A model generated the notes under the pieces. It was given only the letters and a program-made list of their open reading frames with translations. It was not told the origin of the DNA and made no database searches. Below are positions 33,038 through 44,500 of a DNA stretch of 64,000 bases, piece by piece. This stretch comes from Harmothoe impar. Taxonomy: Eukaryota; Annelida; Polychaeta; Phyllodocida; Polynoidae. The stretch spans positions 26,869,955 to 26,933,954 of the forward strand of contig OX381704.1 of NCBI GenBank assembly GCA_947462335.1, in the 5' to 3' direction. The translations under genes were made by a program, and so were the position numbers. Position 1 is the stretch's first letter, and each line of letters starts with the position of its first letter.

Positions 33038-36000
33038 ATGATTGCTAGACGGCGTCGCACTAACTCGGGTAACTCTGAGACAGATGCCAATAAGGAGAAT
33101 TATTACAACTCCGGTTACAACTATCAACAAAATAGTCAGACCCGCGTGGAGTCTGTACCGCTACCACCACCGCCGCGTGCACACCCAGTTGACGATATGA
33201 CGTGTCGCGACCGGACCAATGAGTTCATGTCGACTGTGAAGTCCATGCAGTCTAGACAGGTACAATTTTTGATTAAAAATCTTGATCTTAGATAATGTTA
33301 GAAACCACAATGAAATAAATTCTTTAAAAGTGTATGTATTCTGAATTTCATTTATTCAAAATTCCTGTTTTGCTAAGTTCATAACCAATCATATCTGTGA
33401 ATATATGTGTAGTGGGAGTGGGGGTGGGGCTAGTTTGAGGCATCTTACTCTGATCTATGAAATGTACCAGTATACTGGCAATATTTAGGACCAAATTAAA
33501 ATCGGTACGGCTCCCATGATGCAGTTCACTTGAGGCGATTTTGTTGGGTCCCAGTCGGTAGTTACGTGCCCGCCCAGAGCCATGTTGTTATTGCAAGTTT
33601 CTTTTACACGCACCCCCCCCCCCAATATTCACAGTAGGCCTATCCCAGCAGTGAAGCTGCTGGTATCATTAAAATAACCCATCTAGATACCTTCTGTGAA
33701 TTCATAAATCGTTTTTGCCATTTCAGGGGAATGGCATAGTTCAAACAAGAACAACCCGTGTGCTAAACCAGCGCAGTGAATTCATGATGATCGCTAAGTA
33801 AGTTCAACTTTAAATGTATATGTGTACATGTATAAACAAACATTATCACAGCATATACATGGAAAGTTGAAAAACTATTTTGAGAGATTCTTGTCAATGT
33901 ATTCAATATTTCTCCAGTATTGCTCAAATAGAATATTGCTTTAGTGTTCCATAAATACAATCCAGTTGTGTTTGAGTTTTAAAAACTACATCAGGTGTTT
34001 TTGATGAAATGTATGTTTTTTTCCCCGTTATCACAGAAAAATCGGAAAGGACATTGCCAATACATTCGCAAAGTTGGAAAAGCTAACGTTCCGTAAGTAA
34101 ATTAATTTTAGTCTGTCTAGACTTCGTTTCTACAACAATGTACATCAGTCTAGGTTCACTGCGACCTGTAAACACGTGAGCCATAGCTGTAACTTACCGT
34201 AAATAGCGCTATACATTTTTAATTTTTTTTTTGTAAAATATCTTAAAACAATCATTACACTTCTCTGCGATTTTTTGTGGATGTGTTAATGACACTTGCT
34301 TGCATCATACAATTATTTTCTTTTTCACACAGTTGCGAAACGAAAGTCGTTATTTGATGACAAGCCTATGGAAATTCAAGAACTAACGTATATAGTGAAA
34401 CAGGACATCGGCAGTCTCAACAAACAAATTGCAAAACTACAAGATGTAAGTGTCCAGTGATGTATTAACAAGCGCTTTTCTTCTTAGTAAATGTGATACA
34501 TTTGTATATCATTGGTTTAATTTAAAATTAACAAATTTAGACAATACGAATGGGACATTTGTGAGCTTTGCTCGTCGTTCCGAACTCCTTTGTTTTTGTA
34601 TTCCCATTAATATCATAAAGTAAACCGTTTAAAAAATAAAAATGTAATGTTCGCCATGTTTCCTGGCCATTGTAAAAAGTGGTCTTATTCAATAACCGTA
34701 AAATAGGAATGGGGAGAGGGGTGGTATTCACGCGTTTCCAGCGAATAAGCCTGGACATAAAGTTCTGTGTGTTACTACCGGTACTTTGACGCCACAATAG
34801 GGCGTACACATACGATTTTCAACCTCTCAACGTGTACATAATCATAATGATTGATTTTACAGATCGTGAGGGGACAACGGCACCAAAATGGCAAGCACAA
34901 ACAGAACCACTCAAACTCTGTAGTGGTCGCCTTACAGGTATTGACATTTTATTGGCTTTGACCCTCAGTAAAGAAATAGATAAGAATATGGTAATGAGAT
35001 ACATTGCATCTCCACGTATATTAAGACAAAATCTGTACAGTATTCAGCATGCTAACTACTCCTTGAAGACTTTTTCAATTTTGTTTTGTTTTCTAGGAAA
35101 TTGTTGTAACATTTAATTTGACTATAAAAACATTGTATACTTGCAAAATATTATCGCATATCGGTTAGATGACACATACCCCTCCTTAGCAAAATCATCA
35201 TACAATCTTCATACATTTGGATAACATTGCTTATCCTTTTATGTTGACAGTCAAGACTAGCTACGATGTCAAACGACTTCAAGGCTGTGTTGGAAGTAAG
35301 AACAGAGGTAAGCTATTAAATGTTTTCAGACATAAAAGTCACATTAATTTAGACCAGTTACCCTCTGTAAACTGGAGACTTTAATGTAGTCATGGGTTCA
35401 AGCTACCCTTAAGGCTGTGTGGACACTGCTTTCCTACTTTCAGTGCTGCCACAATAGCTCATTAAGTAGGATGTAGTAAGTAGCGTTTTAGGCTCGAAAC
35501 CAGCTGTATATTCCATAGCATATTTCCCTCGTAATTGTTTTGGGGCAAGAGGTACCCATCCTGTTCGCAGAAGCACCCGAGATCCAATATACTGCATCAC
35601 CGGGACATCCCCTCTCTTAGACTTGTGAAATTACCTGGTCTGCAATGCTGTGCATATCTGTGTATATTAAAATAATATCCCGCTCGTCTTTCAGAACCTA
35701 AAACATCAGAAGTCACGGAGAGAACAGTTCTCCAATAGTCATGTTTCATCTTCAATGCCACCAGAGGCCATGAAGGGTCACAGTAAGTATCGTGTTCAAT
35801 AATTGATCACATGTCCCGATACATCCATGACTTGATATCTAAGGCCACTTAAAAAAAATTATCAGCTTTACAGACACCGCCCGCATCACTTAGAAGGGGC
35901 CGCATCACTGCTTTTTATTCCATTTTTCCTCAAAAAAAAAAAAAAAATCCGCATCAACTTAAAAAATGCCCACTCAAAAAAACAACAACTTCATATCTCA

Positions 36001-38737
36001 GCTATTATTTGGTGTAGAAACATAATTAAAGTAGCATATTATACCTTATTTCTATGTCTTTCACTTGGGCATACCAATTACATAGTTAATAATTGAATTT
36101 CTGTATGGTAATGTATAGAACTAGTACATTAGAAATAATATTGAGTAAATAAAAATAAAAAACGACCTCCCTCGTCAACCAAAAACAAAATAAAAATAAA
36201 AATAAAAAGCCTCCCGCCCTCACCACTTTTTTCAGAAAAGTATCCGTAAAGCTGATAATTTTTTTTAAGCGGCCTAAAATGACCCTATGTTCCAAAGTTG
36301 TATTTTGTCTGTTTACCCTTGTTAAATACAGTCTCTTATATCGTCTCGGAGAGTCCTGTGACCTAGATCGTATGGTCGGCGACACACAGACAGACATCCC
36401 CTCATGTGCCGTTCACCAGCCGCACCCCGCACGTACGTTCATGACCCAGTCTGCCTTATTTGGGCATGGGGCTGCGCTATGGTCACTCACACATGAGGGT
36501 GAGACTGAGGAAACTCAGAAAGGGTAGCGATGCCACTCGCCGAAGGCCTCTGGTATCTCATATACGAGTGGTTGCATCATGGACGACAGGTCGCATCCCC
36601 CCTAACTCTGTCATAAATAATATTTCCGTTTACCATCCTGTCACTCTTTTTAGTAATGCATGTATTACTTCCATCCTCACAGCGGGGTCAGTCTTGCTCC
36701 AAGACGAGGCCCAAAGTCACTCCGGCCATGACTTTGCCATCAACATGGACTCAGGAGAACGAGACCGATACCAACAACAACTCCAACTTATAGAAGAAAA
36801 CGTAAGCAGATATTTACCCAATAGGCTCGAATATATTTGATAATGAAATAAGGTAAAATGTGCTAGTCGTTTTCCTACTCCTTTGTTTTTTTCAATATCG
36901 TAAGACTTGTCAGTCTTTGCGACAACATTCTCACCCTACAGGTCACTCATTGACTCAGGGTTACCAACCTGAGTCTTATGCGACGCCTCATGAGGGGTTG
37001 CATCAAGATAGTACAAGTTCAATTTCACATCCAATTTTAAGTAGGAAATTCTCAGCCAATTTACAAAAAAAGGGTGGATATTGAAAGATGGGACATTCAT
37101 CTACATGCTATACCAAGAAATATTACAAATATCATGTTGCAACCATTCTAGATATTGAATCTAATAAAAGTCACAAAATCTGACTAAAAAGTTGGAGAGA
37201 AAATTTAAACTCTTAAGTACTAGATTCGATTTTTGTCTCCATTACGGTCCACACAACTCCAGTGCTAAGTCAATGGGAGGTATCTTGTAATACTAGGTGA
37301 GACATTTTTTGTAAGACCTTTTTTTGATACTTCTCTTCAAGTATCTTGAATTATCTTGAATTATTTAAATGTGTGGACAGATACAGTAGAGCTTTGTCCC
37401 CCGCCCCCCTCCCCCATCTGTCCAGGCAGTCAACCCCAGCTGCAATGTGCAGAACCAAAACTTACAACGTTCCGTTGGAGAAAAACAAAAACGCAAATAT
37501 TATCGCTATTTACACTCCGATAGACTCAATTTCGGGGAGGAACAAAAGCTATAGGGCGCCTGTAGCCTGGTGATTGTGCTCACACCCACTTCACCCACCA
37601 CCACTTGCTTGCCCACCACCACTTGCTTGCCCACACCCACCTGCTAGCCCACACCCACCACCTCAACTGAAATGTGATACCATACTAGTGTGATACATGA
37701 TTTGAGGGTAGTTTTGAACAAGGAATACATTTCTGGTCTCAGAATTGACAAATAATTCATCGTGACTGAAATGATTTACAACTTCAATCTATCAATCAAT
37801 CCCATGATAACCCTGACCCTGAGTCATTTGTGATGTAAATCACACTTCAATCTTTTCTGCCAATTTTTTTAGATTTTATGCGGGCGTGGGTACCGTCTTG
37901 GCAAAGACTGAAACATAATGATTTCCAGTAATCTACATATACATATTCTTTAGAAAGCGCTGGCATATTATATTATGGAAATGCATACTTTGTTCTGCTG
38001 TTACACGATATACTTTTTGTTTTCAGGATTCCTATATCCAAAGTCGGGCTGATACGATGCAGAACATAGAACAGACAATAGTAGAACTAGGAGGGATATT
38101 TACACAGCTGGCGACAATGGTCAAAGAGCAAGAAGAAATGGTACAAAGGTGAGTATCAAAGACACCTTCTATATCAACATATTCAAAGTACCGTAACTTT
38201 TCGCAAATAAGCCAACCAGCGTACAAGCAGCACCCTCAACTTTGGCAAATCCTTTAAGCTGTACATGGTGTTTGAAAATTGCTCATTAAGCACTGTAATA
38301 TAGATATATGCCATTGTGTATTAAGCCATACCCTAAATAAGTGTACGTAGGTTTGATTTGCACACAAGCCACCGCTTCTAGCTACGTTGAAATGGACAGT
38401 AGCAATGGACTTTGGTATAACAGATAATAAATAAACATTAGGCAGCTTTAAAATATTCAAATTCACCATTTGTGGCTGATTGGATTGGAATATTTAGAAC
38501 ATTGGGCTATTGAGACATTGGTAAGGTATATGTTCCTGGTATAGTAAAATTAAACATACTTAATTTCTATGCTTCAGAATCGATGCGAACGTCGAGGATA
38601 CAACTCTGAATGTAGAGGCCGCACATGGAGAGATCCTGAAATATTTCCAGTCTGTGACATCCAACCGGTGGCTAATGATCAAGATTTTCGGAGTGCTCAT
38701 CGTGTTCTTCATAATATTTGTGGTTTTCATGGCATAG
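33038..38737 (+). CDS. STX5: STX5, syntaxin-5 (Golgi/ER Qa-SNARE), complete
   Basis: Syntaxin-5 is the Qa-SNARE for ER-Golgi and intra-Golgi fusion. Coding exons are 33038-33259, 33727-33797, 34037-34092, 34333-34445, 34863-34937, 35251-35307, 35695-35782, 36683-36801, 38027-38148 and 38578-38737, in frame for 360 residues (human long form 355). An in-frame TAA (32990-32992) lies just upstream of the ATG, fixing the start. Visible parts in order: a basic MIARRRR N-terminus, a Pro-rich linker, the Habc bundle (RSEFMMIAK, AKRKSLFDD), SNDFKAVLEVRTENLK, and the SNARE motif beginning DSYIQSRADTMQNIE with its central Gln in TQLA. A C-terminal anchor IFGVLIVFFIIFVVFMA ends the chain. The acceptor for exon 2 is at 32988; an untranslated exon near 30.6-30.7 kb is inferred. 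A MITE (35840-36277) lies in the intron after exon 8. Confidence 0.96.
33480..33665 (+). repeat. Short interspersed repeat, family A, copy 2
   Basis: It matches 59370-59540 in the same orientation and 20743-20925 inverted. It runs from the TCGGTACGGCTCCCATGATG side to CAGTGAAGCTGCTGG. It lies in an STX5 intron. Confidence 0.78.
35840..36277. mobile_element. MITE with ~36-bp terminal inverted repeats
   Basis: The left end reads TAAGGCCACTTAAAA... through TCAGCTTTACAGA. The right end is its reverse complement (TAAAGCTGATAATTT... GCGGCCTAA) with a few mismatches. It is 438 bp with no coding content, in the STX5 intron between exons 8 and 9. Confidence 0.85.
37562..37665 (+). repeat. CCCACCACCACTTGCTTG tandem repeat
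   Basis: Four to five degenerate ~21-bp units of CACCACCACTTGCTTGCC type occur in the STX5 intron before exon 10. Confidence 0.8.
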
Positions 38738-39269
38738 GACTAGTTACATATAGCGGGGATGGGTTTTATTAGCTAAAATGTGATCAATGGGATGGGAGGT
38801 TTTTAAGAGAATATAATACTGTACGTTTTGGCGTTCTGATTTAAAGGTTAAAATACAAATGAAAAGCATTTTAAGCACAACTTTATACTATATGTTTTGA
38901 AAGACACAGCTGTGCTACTTGTTTTCTTCTTTTGTGGAAGAGGTTATTTTATTGAGTATGATTCGGTAGAAGTTAACAGGCTGCACAGCATACGAAATAA
39001 CCTTTATCACATCGAGCACCTATAAGGTGTTCCCCTCCTCTGCTGCGTTTGGTGGGATACAATATATCTACCACAGATTGGTAAATCGTTCCAGTCCCAG
39101 TGGTAAAGTGCGATTCTTTTGTATCATTGTCAGACTATGTCTTGTCCTTCTGTGATGATCCTTTGCTGGATGGTATATCCCAAACAGTAGGGTTTATATG
39201 TCCATGTTCTGCGCAGCGCCACTCCAGTAGCATCCCGCCGCTGCAGAAACGTTATTTGAAATGCCTCCT

Positions 39270-39631
39270 CAGGGGTAGACACTAACGCTGGCCCGGGAGC
39301 CAATGGCCCGTAATTTTGGGTCCGGGCCCGTAGTTTTCTTCAGAATTACCTTCCCATGGGCCCGGGTGGCCCACAGGAAATTTTGCAAGATATTTGATAG
39401 GAATATAAGAGATCAGTATAGACATGTAATATACCGTTGGAAAGAGAAAAATGTGAGGAAATGAAGCAATTTGGTTTCATTTTAACATAGGTAAATCAGG
39501 AATTTATATGATTTTCTCTTTGAAAAAAGTAAAATATATTCCCTGGCCCACAGCTAAATGTCCGGGCCCATAGATTTTTGGAGCTACGGGCCCGGGTGGC
39601 CCACAGCTGAAAATGTTAGTGTCTACCCCTG
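39270..39631. mobile_element. MITE family F, copy 1, with target duplication
   Basis: The 362-bp element runs from CAGGGGTAGACACTAAC to its exact inverse GTTAGTGTCTACCCCTG. The flanks repeat CCTCCT on both sides. The second copy is at 57980-58343. GGCCCGGGTGGCCCACAG occurs twice inside each copy. It is hAT-like by its ends and non-autonomous. Confidence 0.93.
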
Positions 39632-40968
39632 CCTCCTATACCCTTCTCCGTTTTACTTTCTGTTGGACCCGTTGAAACTTAATTTGTGCAATGTAATGCA
39701 TATGAATTGCAATTTGTATATATTTATCATTTGTCTTGGTTCAGTCGTAGGACCTGGGTATAAATAGTAGTATGTGGTTACTATCTGTATTATAAACAAC
39801 GAGTGGAGGCGGTAAGACCCCCACGTGCTGTGACGGGAACTGAATTCCATTTATCACGTAAATGCTTACCGGGAATGAGTAATATATAGTAAGGGATGTT
39901 AGAGTAAGGATGAGACAATGATCCAAGATTTATATAAGGCTTATAATGGCTTCTTATTGGGAACAGAGGGGAATACCTCTGCAAGTATATAACTACATGT
40001 ATTTGGAATGTATATCGGTTGAGATGTATGCACGTACGGCACCATAGTATTGTATTAAAGAAACAAACGGCCATGTGAACGCACAGGATGTTGACTAACA
40101 ACACAACCTAAATTAGTTTTCCATTATTCTTCAGGTTAAGATAATCTATCCATCGGTTGATGTCTGGTTTTCAATTAATAGTCTTTATCCGTCACAATTT
40201 TGATATGATTACCTATTTAACAGCCGTTGGTGGGGGAATGTACGATAGAGAAGAGTATCCTCGTATAGAAGGCGACGGGAGAGTATAAAAAATATATATT
40301 TATTTGACTACCGTAGGTTAATATCCTGTATTGTTTTGAGGTAGATTCTTGAGACACGTTGCAGTTACCAATGTCCCAAATGTAGTACATGGAAAATGGG
40401 CCAATCCTGAAGTTATATGTGTGATGTATCATATTAAAATTGTTTAAATCACAACTCTATTGTCACTAAGAAAATAATGGTTATCCTCCTGGTCGCCTCA
40501 TCCTAGGTAGCTTTCTGGTTGCTATCTGAATTATGTTATGACTGATGTAGAAAGAATTGTATGCAGTGTTTTTAATGCAATCCTGATGAGAAAATGCTGC
40601 TTGCTATGAATCCGGTATGTGTGAAATGAATGAGTGTAAATAAAAGAATATTCTTAAGTGATGCTCTGTTATACCAGAAATAAAACTACCTAAGTAACAA
40701 GTCCAATGTTGTCTTGTCATCAATGTAGCATGAGGAAGCATAATTTAAATACATTACAATATTTGATACAATAAGCCCCCGCCCATCTTTTATAAATAGA
40801 AAACCTTTTTACTACCTTTAGAGACAAGTAAATTCTTAACTGCAAAAATGTTAAAATTATTTCAGAACTTCCCACTTACATCAAACATGGTAGCTAGTAC
40901 ATACATACTAAAACAGAATGTAATTGAATTGATTAAAAACTTTTGAATCATTCTACATTTAATATAAT

Positions 40969-40974
40969 TTTATT
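40969..40974 (-). terminator. Poly(A) signal for PPP2R3C exon 13b
   Basis: AATAAA on the - strand, downstream of the distal stop codon. This is the sequence motif only. Confidence 0.5.
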
Positions 40975-41409
40975 GCAAAAATATTTTGGATATATCCCAA
41001 AGTACGTTTTCATTTATACATTTGGTGGAATATATTTCTGAAATATAGAATCGCCTGTACAGTACATGTATTTTGAATAGTAGGCTGCCACCTATGATTA
41101 CTACCGGTACCTAAACCCTTGATACAACTGGAGAATAATCTAATTATGCAGCATTAAATTCCATACAAAGAAATAAATTCCTATGAATAAATATAAATAA
41201 TACACATAAATCTGCGATAATAATTCATAAACATATTTTAGATTCAAACAATCGATACAGCACAATTCACGTACACTATTCCAAACTGTCCAAGCGATGA
41301 ATGACATTCACATATACACGTTTCAGTAGTGTCAGATCTGTTTCAGAATATCCTGGGGTATTGTGAATTGAAATCATATTGAGAAGAATCTATTGATCAT
41401 AAATTCCCT

Positions 41410-41521
41410 TTATACTTCAGCTTCTTCCGATGAGTGGTCGACCACCAGCATCTCTCTGTTTTCATACTTCCAGAAGCCGTTGAGGTCGATCAGAATGCTG
41501 ATAACAGTGTCTCCTTGTGCA
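41410..41521 (-). CDS. PPP2R3C: PPP2R3C alternative last exon, distal (13b)
   Basis: TAG acceptor with the same phase as 13a. The core is QGDTVISILIDLNGFWKYEN followed by REMLVVD, with tail HSSEEAEV and TAA. It is open, and its start (QGDTV, ILIDL) is somewhat closer to the vertebrate end. AATAAA on - lies at 40974-40969, about 440 nt after the stop. Confidence 0.9.
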
Positions 41522-44500
41522 CTAAATGGAATAAAAATCATTGTTAAAGTTAAAAGCCTTAAATGTTCCTTAGATACATGTAACAATGAAGACCATATAT
41601 CTCTTAGAGCGTAGTATGGTAATTTACACAATACTCAGCACTACACACGTCTAACTTAAAACATAAAGAACCAGTTAAAGTTATCACTGAATAGTGGTGC
41701 TATGATTGTGATAAAGAAAAATATTTATGATAACAAATAAAATGTGTACAAATGTGGAATGCTTATAACGAAACGCTAACATAAATGGTGAATTGGTACT
41801 AGTATACTCTGTAGAAATGACTAGGAAACAAAAGGTTTCAGCTAGACATAAGTAAGTACTAGTAGGAATTATGATAAAACCACGAGAAAGTAAGAAATAG
41901 ATACGCAAGCATCACAACTCAGCGGGTAGTTTAGCATATGCAAGAAATTATCTTATGTCCACGAACATGATTTCTCCTCTCCTCCACAATGAAACAAAAC
42001 ATTGCACGACACTAGGTTAATGAATACATAACGGTTGACAGCACCTACTGTAAATTCCACTGTATAACCCGCTCCCCTAACCTCGTAATCGTGTATCTAA
42101 CCCACGGTGGAAGGCTAACATAAGGGCTTCACACTATGGTAATTTCACATACCCGAAGGATAAGTCCGTTAACGTACAACTGGACAGGGTTATGCCGCAT
42201 GACTACTGGTCATCGACTCGGTGTTATCACACCGCGTCTCAACCTTGTGGAGCATTGGTTATATGGCATAACCCTGTACAGATGTAGGTTAATTAATACA
42301 TAACGTAGGGTCTGACTAGGACTACTTTAGTATTGTACAATGTACTATACATGAAGTTCCAAAGCCCTTCTTATAGTCCGCACCCAAACTTAGTATTCTT
42401 CCTGCACCTGAGGTTTGGATCTCACATAACCCGCGGGTTATACGCGGATTTACAGGTGTATTTCTATTTTAGTCTACTTGTATAAATTAGCATACTATGT
42501 AAGTGATAGACACAACTATTTACATGAGAGGGGCGCTCTAAATGTTCATGTGATTTGTTTCTTGCCATGATATTGACATGATATATACGAACAAATTTAA
42601 AAAAAGAGCATTTACTTTGTAAAGTGCATCCAGAAAAATAAACACTAGACGTAGAGTAATGTGAACTAAAATGCCCCAGGACAAGGGACCGTTCTGTGCT
42701 AAAGCCACATTCATTTCCAATATTAAATTAGAAAACGAATATTGACATGACAGGGTAGAAAAGTCAAAATTATAGATCTGAAAATGGATTATCAGCTACC
42801 TATGAAATCTTAACTGAAATTAAAGGGGATAGAGCATTGAAATATTACATGAGCTGTGACGCTTGAATCAGAGGAGTCAATTATCAGACATATACTTAAC
42901 GGGACAGCATTGTCTTACGTTTATATAGGCGCGAATCGAGAAATCGGCAAGAGGCAGTGTAGAGTTTGAAAAATACTTCAGGACAGTGACTTATAATGTT
43001 ATTGTAAAAATCTATCTTATTCAAATATATAGCATTGTAGAGCATATAGAACTTACAAAACGTTGCCATTTCTACAATTATATGATTTCATGAAAGTCTC
43101 ACAGAAAAGTATATCCCTCAGGGACCCAGAAAAAAGAAAACCCCACTGGACATGCTGTCATATTGTTTAGGTAATTGGTAATGGCATTTACTGTTGTGTG
43201 GTTATCATTGGAATTAGCATTTAGTGATTTGCCTATAGACCATTGGCATGAGCTTCTGGAATCATTAGCTCGTACAGTGCTTTAGTGGTTCAAGGTCCAT
43301 ATGTACATTAGTGAAAGCAATAGGTGGACACAACCATCTTGATGACACCAAAGGAGGGAGTGGGGGTCTCGTCAAAAATCAGTCATGGTTTAATCATACA
43401 AAATTGCAATAGCTTTCATCTCAGCCGAGGCAGAAAGGATCACAATATTACCGGGAGGAAAAACGAAAGAGAATTAACCAAATAGCTAGCATTCAATAAA
43501 GTACACTTTCCAAAGAGTAGTCTATTTCTGCACTCAGTGATAATTCTTATGTAACTCATAGAATATACCCACAGTAAAATCTTCTTGTATGCATTCACTG
43601 ATACTGTGCCTATTTTAAAAAAAACAAATATTTATTCACAAACACCACACGCCTGTCTTAAAAAGTCAGGTTAGTGTGACTTCATGTGGAATCATTTCTT
43701 GAAGAGGATATATTTTGTCATCCCAATTAGTATCAAGATGTTTTGACTGGTGCAGAATAAGAGCCTGTTTGGGGAGTGTGCTAGAAGGAGGAGTATACAG
43801 GAGAAGGTATACGGAGGTTGACACAGGAGGACAGATGGTATTAAGACATGGGTGTATGGGCAGAGAAGATGACTCAGTCATATACATGGGAAGCGCCTTG
43901 CGGTCACAGGTCAAAGGCCAAAGGTCACTTGTGTAGTGCCTCTGAGCCGTCCTTGACGTCGGCGACGAGTACTTCACGATTCTCGTACGTCCAGAACCCA
44001 TTGAGGTCAACGAGGATGCTGACCACCAGGTCGCCTTGACCACTGCAAAGGAACGACTGTAACAACAGTGGGTCCGACTGCTTTTTTTCTTTTAATTATG
44101 AATACTTTTTCTCTTTGGGTCCGACTGCTGGTGCACCACCTGGTGTCTGAACTGACCCATAGTGGCCTGGCGGCAAACTACTCATTTCTCTATCCTAATC
44201 CTTCATGTGCACTTTTATATTAGTATCAGATTCATGTTTGATATCTTCAAAATTAGTTCACTGATTTAGTTTACATGAATATCTTTGTAGAGATGAATAA
44301 AATAATGTTGAGAAAAATTACCGGTAGGTTCAAATTTCTAAAATGTACATTACACAAAAATGGCTTCAGTGTCATGATTATTTTATATACAAAACGTTAT
44401 GGTAAAAAAAGTTTCATGCGAGGCAGTAGGATATCTAAGTGAGTTCAAATCGGGCCTATTAACTATTTCTAAACTTTCTTTAAAAATGTTTATTTTTCTC

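Larger units (their letters stand above)
38738..41409. other. STX5 / PPP2R3C tail-to-tail gap
   Basis: This holds the 3' flanks of both genes. One MITE (39270-39631) is present. Candidate poly(A) signals are AATAAA at 40639-40644 on + (weak support, 1.9 kb after the STX5 stop) and AATAAA on - at 40974-40969. The rest is AT-rich without a gene. Confidence 0.55.
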
